This document shows, piece by piece, positions 35,451 through 43,957 of a stretch of DNA of 64,000 bases. The position numbers were made by a program, and so were the translations under genes. Origin of the DNA: Mangrovibacterium lignilyticum (GTDB lineage Bacteria; Bacteroidota; Bacteroidia; Bacteroidales; Prolixibacteraceae); assembly GCF_010882175.1 (NCBI RefSeq), contig NZ_WKLH01000004.1, positions 11,425 through 75,424 of the forward strand. Reading direction: 5' to 3'. Numbering within the stretch: position 1 is the first letter of the stretch; each line of letters opens with the position of its first letter. The notes below the pieces were generated by a model that was not told the DNA's origin, ran no database searches, and saw only the letters and a list, made by a program, of their open reading frames with translations.

Positions 35451-36396
35451 ATAGTCTAATTTTTGTATCCAGTGGAAGATGTGCTGGCTTTTCCTTCATC
35501 CTTGCGGGAATGTTATCACTCATCACGTCCAGAAAAACCTGGGCTGTTTTTTTCAGCCCGGTTGTTTTCAGGTAAGCAGCGCTGATTTCCCTTGTAGGAA
35601 TTGGTGACGCGATGTCTTTGATCATGCTTTCATATTCAGCGGGGATATTACTTGTTGCCAATTCCGGTATAAATGTCAGCCCTCCCTGGTTTTCTACAAT
35701 CCGTTTCAACGATTCGATAGAATTTGACATGTAGTTGAACGGGAGTTCATCTTTGTCCTGATTACTCATTTGACAAACTGAATTTACTTGATTTTGAAAG
35801 CAATTCCCTTCGTGTAAGTACCACAGTTCGTCCATATTCAAGTCTTTCAGATCAATCTCATCTGCCACGTATAAAGGATGCTTTTCGGATATATACAGAT
35901 AAAAACGTTCGTAGAACAAGGGAATAAAACCGATATTTTTAGCTTTTACCGGAGTTGAAATAATACCTAAATCGATCTCATTGTGTGTTAGTTGAGACAT
36001 AATATCTTCTGTCTTTAGTTCTACAATATTGATTTTCAAGCCCGGGTATTTTTCCTTCAGCCTGTCGATAAATAGCGGTGCTAGATAAGGAGATAGCGTT
36101 GGGATGATTCCAACTCGGAGCGTTCCTTCTACTTTATTTTCCATGTCCAGACTTAGTTGATCTAAATCGTCAACCAACTGTACAATTTGCAGCGCTTTCT
36201 CGTAGAATATTTCTCCTTCTTCTGTCAGGGACAATGGTTTCTTGGTTCGATCGATTAGTGTGAAGTCGTATTCTTCTTCCAATTTCTGAATTTGAAGGCT
36301 CAACGCCGGCTGGGTAATATCCAATACTTTGGCAGACTCAGTAAAGCTTTTGTGACGAACTAATTCAATGAAATACCTTAATTGGTTGAAATTCAT
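35449..36396 (-). CDS. oxyR: OxyR, peroxide-sensing LysR-type regulator
   Basis: A 315-residue LysR-type protein: N-terminal winged HTH (FIELVRHKSFTESAKVL and ITQPALSLQIQKLE) and a periplasmic-binding-like sensor domain. The sensor carries C199 and C208 in GNCFQNQVNSVCQ, the same numbers and 8-residue spacing as the redox cysteines of E. coli OxyR. It should form a disulfide on H2O2 and activate target genes. It is divergent from dps, a known OxyR target in many bacteria, with 107 bp between starts that hold two dyads. Confidence 0.9.
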   Translation of the reverse strand: MNFNQLRYFIELVRHKSFTESAKVLDITQPALSLQIQKLEEEYDFTLIDRTKKPLSLTEEGEIFYEKALQIVQLVDDLDQLSLDMENKVEGTLRVGIIPTLSPYLAPLFIDRLKEKYPGLKINIVELKTEDIMSQLTHNEIDLGIISTPVKAKNIGFIPLFYERFYLYISEKHPLYVADEIDLKDLNMDELWYLHEGNCFQNQVNSVCQMSNQDKDELPFNYMSNSIESLKRIVENQGGLTFIPELATSNIPAEYESMIKDIASPIPTREISAAYLKTTGLKKTAQVFLDVMSDNIPARMKEKPAHLPLDTKIRL

Positions 36397-36399
36397 ATA

Positions 36400-36456
36400 C
36401 TATAAATTTAATTAATAGGTGCATAAAAATAGTAAATATTGCTTATGGTATATTTG
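36400..36456. promoter_or_regulatory. oxyR-dps intergenic promoter and candidate OxyR sites
   Basis: The dps -7 box is TATATTTG (36449-36456), 48 bp before its ATG. Two A/T-rich dyads lie upstream: CTAT-N11-ATAG at 36400-36418 next to the oxyR start, and ATA-N12-TAT at 36429-36446 abutting the -7 box. Such spaced ATA/TAT dyads suit LysR-type tetramers. No -33 TTTG is present, as in many activated promoters. Confidence 0.5.
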
Positions 36457-36503
36457 TAGTAACAAAAAAATAAAGACAGATAAATAATTAAAAGATAGTA
36501 ACT

Positions 36504-36968
36504 ATGAAAACAGAAGTAAAAAACAACACAGTAGATGTTTTATTGGTCAATGAGTTAAATCAATTTGTGGCAGACTTGCAAATTCACTATCAAAACCTGC
36601 GTGCATTTCATTGGAATGTAAAAGGAAATATGTTCTTTGTCCTTCACGCTAAGTTCGAAGAATATTATACCGAGACAGCAGAAGTAATTGATGAGGTGGC
36701 AGAACGGATACTAATGGTTGGAGGTCAGCCGTTGCACGCTTTCTCTGATTATTTGGCGAATGCCAGTTTGGATGAAATTAGAAATGTAACTGATGGTATA
36801 ACAGCTGTCAAGTATGTGATCGCTCAATCGGAGCTTCTTCTGGAGCAGATGAATAAAATTCAGGCTGATGCTGCTGACAGAGCTGATGAAGGAACCAATG
36901 CGTTGTTTAGCGGTTTGATCAGCAATACCGAGAAAAGAGTGTGGATGTTGCGTACATTCCTGGCTTAA
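36504..36968 (+). CDS. dps: Dps/ferritin-like DNA-protection protein
   Basis: A 154-residue Dps-type ferritin. The ferroxidase motif is split as in the family: NLRAFHWNVKGNMFFVLHAKFEEYYTETAEVIDEVAERIL, with histidine, glutamate and aspartate ligands at the subunit interface. It should store iron using H2O2 as oxidant and protect DNA. It is divergent from oxyR and ends at a strong bidirectional terminator. Confidence 0.94.
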   Translation: MKTEVKNNTVDVLLVNELNQFVADLQIHYQNLRAFHWNVKGNMFFVLHAKFEEYYTETAEVIDEVAERILMVGGQPLHAFSDYLANASLDEIRNVTDGITAVKYVIAQSELLLEQMNKIQADAADRADEGTNALFSGLISNTEKRVWMLRTFLA

Positions 36969-36985
36969 TAATACATACAAGAGAA

Positions 36986-37021
36986 TACAAAAAAGGGATC
37001 TTAGCAGATCCCTTTTTTGTA
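36986..37021. terminator. Bidirectional terminator after dps
   Basis: TACAAAAAAGGGATC (36986-37000) pairs perfectly with GATCCCTTTTTTGTA (37007-37021) around a 6-nt loop; it serves dps and the convergent GH15 gene. Confidence 0.92.
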
Positions 37022-37041
37022 TATGAAAATACAGCGTTTGC

Positions 37042-38850
37042 TCAATGAATGTAATCCATGATTTCTTCTTCGTCGGTTATTTCGCTGTTCGAAATTGTGA
37101 TAGCCGTTTCGATTAAAGCCAGATGAGAATAGGCTTGCGGAAAGTTCCCAAGCATTCTTTTTGTTTCAAAATCCAAATCTTCGCTAAACAGTCCCAGGTG
37201 ATTGGAATAAGTCAACAGTTTTTTATACTTCTGGATAGCTTCTTTCTTTCGGCCAATTTTATAGAGGGCGTTGATCAGCCAAAATGAACAAATGGTGAAG
37301 GCTGATCTTGGCGTTCCGAAATCATCTTTATTCCGATAGCGGAACATCAACCCGTTATATTCCAGGTCTTTTTGTATCGCGAAAACCGTATCAACATAGC
37401 GCTGATCGGTGGCTGAAATAAAACCATAGGTTTCCATGAGTAATACCGATGCATCCAGATCTTCGGAGCCATAGGCCTGAGCGAATGCATTTTTCTTTTC
37501 GGACCAGGCATTTTTATGGATGTCTGCCGATATCCTGTCGCGGAGGATAGTCCATTTGTCAATATATCGTTCGCGTTTGAGTAGTGCCGCAATTTTGACT
37601 GCCCGGTCAACGGCAGTCCAGCAAAGCACCTTGCTGAAGGTAAAATGTTTATTTTCACTTCTGATTTCCCAGATACCGCGATCCGGTTTTTGCCAATTGT
37701 CTTTGACAACTTTGATGATGTTTCGGACAATCGTCCAAAGTTCCTCGCTATGTTCCAGGCTATTGGTGTATAACTCGAAATGCTGATAAATTACATCGAG
37801 TAAAATGCCGTAAATATCGTTTTGTTTTTGTTTGTAGGCGGCGTTCCCAACCCGAACCGGGTACGAATTTTCATAGCCGGAAAGATGCCCGAGTGTTTGT
37901 TCTGTTAATTTCTTCTCACCGCGAATGCCATACATGATTTGCATTTTTTCATCTTTTTCGGGCAAAATGTCGATGATGAAGTTCAGGTAGTGGCGTGCCA
38001 TTTTGAAGTGGCCTAGCGAGGTCATGATTTTCACGACCATTGATGCGTCGCGAATCCAGCAGAAGCGGTAATCCCAGTTGCGTTCCTCCCCAATAGTCTC
38101 TGGTAACGAAGTTGTTAAGGCAGCTAAAATAGCACCACTTTTGTCGAAGCTCAACATCTTAAGGGTGAGTGCACTGCGGATAATCTCTTCCTGGAAAACC
38201 TTGAAAAAAGTTGTTCTTTCAGACCAATTCAGCCAATACACCTTTGTTCGCTCCAGTTTTAGTTTTGATCGTCTGACATTTTGATGCAGTAATTTTTGGT
38301 TGTAGCTGATCAGGCAGAATTCATCCTTGGTCAGTTTTGCTGTTTTTGACCCGTCGAAAACAGTTAAATCGATGCTGGAATAGAAATAAAGCGAATCGTA
38401 AGGACCTTTGGTTGTGGATGATTTGATGTAATCCTGCTCAATCTCATTTTTAGTTTCGTGGATACCATATTCGAGTTGCGGCTGATAATGAAATACAATT
38501 TCCGGATCGCCCACGATATGTTTGATGTAGCGGACCAAATCGGGTGGAGTATAGTAAGCATCATTATTATCGATTCGGTACCGAGGCATGAAATCATGAA
38601 TTTCAAAAACGCCATCCAAACAATGAAATCTGGTTACCAGAATGTTGGTTCGTTCGACATAGTGTTGTGTCGTGTTTTCAAGGTATTTTGGGGTGACAGA
38701 AAAGATACCTCCCTTTTGCTTATCCAAAATCGATGCAAAAACCGATGAGGAGTTGAATTGGGGCAAACAGAGCCATTCAACAGATCCTGTTTTTGAAATT
38801 AAAGCGGCACTCCTGCAATTGCCAACTATTCCGTAATCTAAGTTCTCCAT
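37042..38850 (-). CDS. GH15-family hydrolase (glucoamylase/trehalase-like)
   Basis: A 602-residue cytoplasmic protein without signal peptide. An N-terminal beta domain (about 1-230; GIVGNCRSAALISKTGSVEWLCLPQF) is followed by an (alpha/alpha)6 barrel with NWDYRFCWIRDASMVV, the GH15 acid-residue region, and a second acidic region near QAYGSEDLDAS. GH15 members include glucoamylases and the trehalases of actinobacteria and archaea. It is divergent from otsAB with 291 bp between, so trehalose hydrolysis is the likely role; glucan hydrolysis remains possible. Confidence 0.85.
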   Translation of the reverse strand: MENLDYGIVGNCRSAALISKTGSVEWLCLPQFNSSSVFASILDKQKGGIFSVTPKYLENTTQHYVERTNILVTRFHCLDGVFEIHDFMPRYRIDNNDAYYTPPDLVRYIKHIVGDPEIVFHYQPQLEYGIHETKNEIEQDYIKSSTTKGPYDSLYFYSSIDLTVFDGSKTAKLTKDEFCLISYNQKLLHQNVRRSKLKLERTKVYWLNWSERTTFFKVFQEEIIRSALTLKMLSFDKSGAILAALTTSLPETIGEERNWDYRFCWIRDASMVVKIMTSLGHFKMARHYLNFIIDILPEKDEKMQIMYGIRGEKKLTEQTLGHLSGYENSYPVRVGNAAYKQKQNDIYGILLDVIYQHFELYTNSLEHSEELWTIVRNIIKVVKDNWQKPDRGIWEIRSENKHFTFSKVLCWTAVDRAVKIAALLKRERYIDKWTILRDRISADIHKNAWSEKKNAFAQAYGSEDLDASVLLMETYGFISATDQRYVDTVFAIQKDLEYNGLMFRYRNKDDFGTPRSAFTICSFWLINALYKIGRKKEAIQKYKKLLTYSNHLGLFSEDLDFETKRMLGNFPQAYSHLALIETAITISNSEITDEEEIMDYIH

Positions 38851-38896
38851 ATGTAAATATTATAAGGCTAGTCAAAGATTCTATACTGTTAAATAT

Positions 38897-38927
38897 TTTG
38901 TTAACTAAGGAAAAATGACTATATTCG
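38897..38927 (+). promoter_or_regulatory. Promoter of otsAB
   Basis: TTTG (38897-38900), a 19-nt spacer and TATATTCG (38920-38927; TAnnTTCG variant). The start would be near 38935, giving a leader of about 205 nt before the ATG at 39142. The leader has modest local pairing but no riboswitch I can name. Confidence 0.55.
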
Positions 38928-39141
38928 TAGCTCTTAATCAGAATGTCTGTTTATTGATGAGCCTTACTTTTAGCTCTTCATCCTAATTCTCAAACTTAGG
39001 CATTCTGTTCCGAAGCACCTGTATGAGGTGATATACCGGAAATGCCACATAAGCTATCCAACATTTTGCAGGCGAATATGTTGATACTACTGAACGTGGT
39101 TTTAGAAACAAATGATTTAAGATTAAAATAAAATACAGACT

Positions 39142-41349
39142 ATGAACAAGATTCATATCGTTTCAAATCGATTACCTTTAAGTATTAACCAAGTAAAAGA
39201 CGAATTTACCTTTACTCCCAGCGTTGGTGGCCTGGCTACCGGTATGCGCTCTATTTACAAAGATTTTGGAGGCCAATGGATTGGTTGGTCAGGTATTCCT
39301 TCAGAGGATTTAACCCAAGAACAATTAAACGGAATTGATGAAAAATTAGTTGATGAAAACTGTAAAGCCGTTCATTTGTCGAGCGAAGAGATTAATCTCT
39401 ACTATGAAGGTTTCAGTAATAATGTCATATGGCCATTATTTCACTATTTCGCACAATACATAGAATACAATGTTGACTACTGGGAGGCTTATAAAAAGGT
39501 TAACCAGCGTTTTGCCGACAAAGTTGTGGCGGTTGCCGAAGAAGGTGACACTATTTGGGTGCATGATTACCAGCTGCTGCTTGTTCCGCAAATGATTCGC
39601 GAAAAGCTGCCGGATGTTACGATCGGTTTTTTTCTGCATATTCCTTTCCCTTCATTCGAGGTATTCCGAATATTACCTTGGCGGAAAGAGCTTATTTCAG
39701 GCATGTTGGGAGCCGATGTAATTGGATTTCATACCTACGATTACGAACGACATTTTTTCAGTTCCGTTCGTCGCCTGCTCGGTTATGAAGTTTCTTTCAA
39801 TCAAATTCACATGGAAGACCGGATAATTTTGGGAGATGCATTCCCGATGGGGATTGACTACGAGAAATTCAGGTCGAATGCCGATTTGGTCTTCCGGAAA
39901 TCCTTACCTGAGAAATCAGATCTGCACAAAGAGCTAGAGAAGTATTTTCTGATGGCGCCCGATCGGAAATTGATTCTTTCCATCGACCGATTAGACTATA
40001 CAAAGGGGATTCCAAACCGGATACGGGCCTTTGAATATTTTCTGGAGCATTATCCGGAGTTTCGCAACCGCGTTACCTTAATCATGCTGGTGGTACCTTC
40101 GCGTGCCGAAGTGGAACAATACAAGCTTTTGAAGAGTGAAATTGATGAGTTGGTCGGTCGGATCAACGGGCGTTTTGGCGGAATTAATTATACTCCAATC
40201 TGGTATTTTTACCGGGCATTGCCATTCGAAAATTTAATTGAATTGTATAGTTCCTCTGATGTTGCCTTGGTAACACCAGTCCGTGACGGGATGAACCTGG
40301 TAGCAAAAGAATACATTGCGTCCCGGGTGAATCAAACCGGAGTCATGGTGATTAGTGAAATGGCCGGCGTAGCGAAAGAGTTGGGCGAAGCTATTATTAT
40401 CAACCCAAATAACGAACCTGAAATTGCTGAAGCTATTTATCAGGCTCTGACGATGCCGCTGGAAGAACAGCGAGAGCGCATGGCGGTGCTTCAACAACGA
40501 ATCAGTCGGTACGATGTCTTTAAATGGGCATCCGAATTTGTCGATTCAATGAAGAAAGTACAGACTCTGCAGCAAAACTTTTTGGCCAAAAAGATTACTG
40601 CCAATATTCGGAAAGAGTTGGTTACCCACATTCGGACAGCCAAGAAACGAGCTATTTTTCTGGATTATGACGGAACTTTGGTTGGTTTTAAAAACGATCC
40701 GCAGGCAGCCAAACCAGATCAGGAGTTGCATGATATTTTAACGGCACTGGAAAGTGATCCGGACAACATGGTTACCATCATTAGTGGACGTGATCGCGAA
40801 ACTCTGGAACGTTGGCTGGGAGATCACAAAGTAAACCTGATAACAGAGCACGGAGTGTGGTTGCGGCGCATTGGAGAACAGTGGGAAATGATCGAAAACC
40901 TGAGTAGCAGTTGGAAACCGTTAATTCGCCCGTTGCTCGAGTCCTATGTCGACCGGACGCCGGGAACTTTTATTGAGGAGAAAAATTACTCGCTCGTTTG
41001 GCATTTTCGGAAAGCAGAACCGGAGCAAGGAGAGATGCGCGGCAATGAGTTGAAAGATGAATTGCATAATATGATTTCTAATCATAACCTCGAAATCATG
41101 GAAGGTAACAAAGTTATCGAGGTGAAAGCCGGAGGTATCAATAAAGGTGTGGCGGCTATGCGCTTTCTGGCTAATAAACAAGTGGATTGTATTTTGGCTC
41201 TGGGTGACGATTGGACGGATGAATACATGTTCCGCGAATTGCCGGAGTCTGCGATTACCGTGAAGGTTGGTTTAAAAAATACTGCTGCTTCATATAAAGT
41301 TGAATCGGTTAATTCGGTTCGCCAGCTACTGAAAGCATTGATTGAATAA
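39142..41349 (+). CDS. otsAB: Bifunctional trehalose-6-phosphate synthase/phosphatase
   Basis: A 735-residue fusion. Residues 1-465 are a GT20 trehalose-6-phosphate synthase: LPLSI-N-terminal loop, SVGGLATGM, HDYQLLLVP, and the donor-binding DRLDYTKGIPNRIRA and VAKEYIA region. Residues about 490-735 form a HAD phosphatase with nucleophile D508 in FLDYDGTLVGF and the GDDWTDEYMF motif. It turns UDP-glucose and glucose 6-phosphate into trehalose. Such fusions are common in Bacteroidota. It is divergent from a likely trehalase, giving both directions of the pathway. Confidence 0.95.
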   Translation: MNKIHIVSNRLPLSINQVKDEFTFTPSVGGLATGMRSIYKDFGGQWIGWSGIPSEDLTQEQLNGIDEKLVDENCKAVHLSSEEINLYYEGFSNNVIWPLFHYFAQYIEYNVDYWEAYKKVNQRFADKVVAVAEEGDTIWVHDYQLLLVPQMIREKLPDVTIGFFLHIPFPSFEVFRILPWRKELISGMLGADVIGFHTYDYERHFFSSVRRLLGYEVSFNQIHMEDRIILGDAFPMGIDYEKFRSNADLVFRKSLPEKSDLHKELEKYFLMAPDRKLILSIDRLDYTKGIPNRIRAFEYFLEHYPEFRNRVTLIMLVVPSRAEVEQYKLLKSEIDELVGRINGRFGGINYTPIWYFYRALPFENLIELYSSSDVALVTPVRDGMNLVAKEYIASRVNQTGVMVISEMAGVAKELGEAIIINPNNEPEIAEAIYQALTMPLEEQRERMAVLQQRISRYDVFKWASEFVDSMKKVQTLQQNFLAKKITANIRKELVTHIRTAKKRAIFLDYDGTLVGFKNDPQAAKPDQELHDILTALESDPDNMVTIISGRDRETLERWLGDHKVNLITEHGVWLRRIGEQWEMIENLSSSWKPLIRPLLESYVDRTPGTFIEEKNYSLVWHFRKAEPEQGEMRGNELKDELHNMISNHNLEIMEGNKVIEVKAGGINKGVAAMRFLANKQVDCILALGDDWTDEYMFRELPESAITVKVGLKNTAASYKVESVNSVRQLLKALIE

Positions 41350-41373
41350 GCTGTAGATATCAAAATACGACCT

Positions 41374-41406
41374 AAAGCGGCGTCTGTTTCAGACTCCGCT
41401 TTTTTC
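41374..41406 (+). terminator. Terminator after otsAB
   Basis: AAAGCGG (41374-41380) pairs with CCGCTTT (41396-41402); inside the stem GTCT pairs with AGAC. A T run of about six follows. Confidence 0.8.
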
Positions 41407-41459
41407 ATTAGTTTTGGTGGTGGAAGGCTTTTGAAAGAGTTTAATAAAAATAAAATCGG

Positions 41460-42272
41460 ATGAGAATGAAAGCAGTAATAACGTCAATTTTACTCGTTTT
41501 AATTTGTGTTGGGTCGGTGGTGGCCCAGGATGCTTTGAACCAGATGGATGCTGCAGGACTGAAGCAAGGGCATTGGGAGAAGAAACAAAGTAACGGGAAA
41601 CTGATGTACAGTGGCGATTTTGAAGATGACTATCCCGTTGGGGAGTGGAAACGCTACCATCAAAATGGGGTCGTGAAGGCACTGATTAACTATCCGGAGA
41701 ATTCAGACACAGCTTCTGTTACGCTATTTGACGACTACGGGAATAAGGTGGCCGAAGGATTTTATGTGGGACAAGAAAAGGCTGGTCATTGGGAATACTT
41801 TGAAAAAGGACGGAAGGTTTCGGAAGAAAATCAGGCCAACGGCAAAAAGAATGGTACCGCCAAAACTTATTATCCAACGGGTGAGCTTTTTGTTGAAACG
41901 ACCTATGTTGATGGATTGGAAGAAGGAGTTTACAGAGCATATTATAAATCGGGAGAATTGTATTTCGAATGCCAAATGAAGGCCGATAAGCGAGACGGTT
42001 TTTGCCAGATTTTCTTTTCGAATGGGGAAATGGAAACCGATGCTTTTTACCTAAAAGGTGTTCGACAGAATGAATGGAAGTATTTTGATGAAACAGGGAA
42101 ATACAGCTATTCGTTGATCTACGACAAGGGAGTTGTTGTGAACCCTGAGGTGCAGGATAGCATTGAGCAAATTCGGTATCAAAAACTGGATGATAATCGC
42201 AATAAAATCGTGGATCCGGAGCAATTTATGAGCGATCCGGTTGAGTACATGATGAAAGAAGGGATACACTAA
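41460..42272 (+). CDS. Secreted MORN-repeat protein (YwqK-like)
   Basis: A 270-residue protein with a signal peptide (about 1-22, cut after VVAQ) and a series of about seven beta-hairpin repeats of 20-25 residues with the core YY-NG-L-E/KG: GEWKRYHQNG, TYYPTGELFVETTYVDG, AYYKSGELYFEC and FFSNGEMETDAFY. These MORN variants are labelled YwqK antitoxins in some databases, but without a partner toxin here that label has no weight. A periplasmic or surface scaffold is the likeliest role. The S8 protease gene follows 5 bp later, so the two may act together. Confidence 0.75.
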   Translation: MRMKAVITSILLVLICVGSVVAQDALNQMDAAGLKQGHWEKKQSNGKLMYSGDFEDDYPVGEWKRYHQNGVVKALINYPENSDTASVTLFDDYGNKVAEGFYVGQEKAGHWEYFEKGRKVSEENQANGKKNGTAKTYYPTGELFVETTYVDGLEEGVYRAYYKSGELYFECQMKADKRDGFCQIFFSNGEMETDAFYLKGVRQNEWKYFDETGKYSYSLIYDKGVVVNPEVQDSIEQIRYQKLDDNRNKIVDPEQFMSDPVEYMMKEGIH

Positions 42273-42277
42273 ATTTT

Positions 42278-43915
42278 ATGCGTTCGACTCCAAACATATT
42301 GATTTTGGTTTGTATTTGCTTTAGTTCAACATTATCGTGGGCACAAAGCAGTCAAAATTATTATTGGGTAGCTTTTAACGATAAATCAGGCACAAATTAT
42401 TCCATTGATCGGCCCGGAGAGTTCCTGTCGGCCCGAGCTATTAACCGGCGCGAAAAACAGGGAATCTCAATTGATCAGTCTGATCTTCCGGTTTCGCAAG
42501 TTTATATCGACAGCATCAGAACATTTGAGAGCCAGATAATTCAGCAATCCAAATGGCTGAATGGTTGCACTATTCTGGCTGCTTCGGACGTAGCGGGACA
42601 GATCGAAGGATTAGGCTTTGTTACTGAAGTGCAACTAACCAAGCCGGCTGTTTTAGCGAAAGGCATGAGACAAAAATGGGCTGATGAGCAATTTTATAGC
42701 CAGATAGACACAGCGTTTTATGCCGCTTCGGTCGATCAGGTTAGCCAGTTAAACGGGCAATATTTACACAATCAAAATTATACCGGGAGCGGACTGCAAA
42801 TTGCCGTGTTTGATGCCGGTTTTTATAAGGTCGATGAATTTGACGCGTTTGCACAATTGTTGACTGACGGTCGCTTATTGGGCACCCGTGATTTTGTATC
42901 TCCCGTCAATGATGTTTTTGCTGAGCATACGCATGGTTTAAGTGTTTTATCGACGATGGGCGCTTATTTGCCGGAGCAATTAATTGGTACGGCTCCCGAT
43001 GCTTCCTACTACTTATTTCGAACCGAAGATTCGTCTTCTGAGTTTTTGATAGAAGAAGACAATTGGATTGCTGCTGCCGAGTATGCCGACTCGCTTGGTG
43101 TCGACCTGATCAATTCTTCTTTGGGATATTACGAGTTTGATGATCCTGCAATGAATCACAGCTATGCCGATATGGATGGTGCAAGTACCCGGATAACGCT
43201 GGCTGCAGAGATGGCTGTTCAAAAAGGCATGTTAGTTTTTGCCAGTGCGGGTAACGAAGCGAACGATCCGTGGCGCTACCTCATCGCTCCTTCCGATGGT
43301 GATTTGGTTGTGGGAGTAGGTGCGGTAAATAAAGAGGGCATTTGGGCACCATTCAGTTCGTTGGGGCCTTCCGCCGATGGTAAAGTGAAACCAAATGTCG
43401 CGGCGATGGGCTGGGGCACAGCGTTGATTACGTCTGGCGGTACCGTCGGTTTTTCCAGTGGTACCTCTTTTTCTTCTCCGGTTTTATGCGGAATGGCTGC
43501 TTGTTTGTGGCAGTCCAATCCGGATGCTGGTGCAGTACAAATCAAGCAGGCGATTGAGCGAAGCTCAAGTCAATATGCAAACCCGGACTCATTGTTAGGC
43601 TATGGCATTCCCGACTTCGAATTGGCAGATCAGTACCTGAAATCAATTTTGTCCGAATCAGAGCTCGATTGGAAGGCTTATCCAAATCCTTTTTACCAGG
43701 ATTTGTATTTGTATAAGTTTGGAGACATTCAGTCTGAATGGGTTGAGATTAGCGTTGTCAACCTGAATGGGATGGTCGTTTACAAGGAAAAAATTGCCGC
43801 AGCCAAGCAGCTATTCCTGTCGAATTTGGCTAACTTACCGCGGGGTTTGTACTTGGCGCGTATTCGTTCGGGATCAGCGCAAACAACCTTGAAATTGGTG
43901 AAGGTTGATCGTTAA
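42278..43915 (+). CDS. S8 subtilisin-like protease with T9SS sorting domain
   Basis: A 545-residue secreted serine protease. Signal peptide (about 1-22), a propeptide-like segment, then the catalytic triad: D179 in IAVFDAG, H219 in EHTHG, S397 in SGTSFSSP, with oxyanion N326 in SAGNE. The end (about 460-545) is a T9SS type A sorting domain: AYPNPFYQDLYLY, NLNGMVVYKEKI and PRGLYLARI. It should be carried out by T9SS and anchored or released. It lies 5 bp after the MORN gene and 42 bp before xseA. Substrate unknown. Confidence 0.93.
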   Translation: MRSTPNILILVCICFSSTLSWAQSSQNYYWVAFNDKSGTNYSIDRPGEFLSARAINRREKQGISIDQSDLPVSQVYIDSIRTFESQIIQQSKWLNGCTILAASDVAGQIEGLGFVTEVQLTKPAVLAKGMRQKWADEQFYSQIDTAFYAASVDQVSQLNGQYLHNQNYTGSGLQIAVFDAGFYKVDEFDAFAQLLTDGRLLGTRDFVSPVNDVFAEHTHGLSVLSTMGAYLPEQLIGTAPDASYYLFRTEDSSSEFLIEEDNWIAAAEYADSLGVDLINSSLGYYEFDDPAMNHSYADMDGASTRITLAAEMAVQKGMLVFASAGNEANDPWRYLIAPSDGDLVVGVGAVNKEGIWAPFSSLGPSADGKVKPNVAAMGWGTALITSGGTVGFSSGTSFSSPVLCGMAACLWQSNPDAGAVQIKQAIERSSSQYANPDSLLGYGIPDFELADQYLKSILSESELDWKAYPNPFYQDLYLYKFGDIQSEWVEISVVNLNGMVVYKEKIAAAKQLFLSNLANLPRGLYLARIRSGSAQTTLKLVKVDR

Positions 43916-43957
43916 TTCGAGCCTGTCAATTTGAAAAATAAAAAGGCAATTCTGTTT

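Noticed and set aside
41460-42272. Toxin-antitoxin function for the MORN-repeat protein
   Set aside because: The YwqK antitoxin label is a database name; there is no toxin gene beside it and the protein has a signal peptide.
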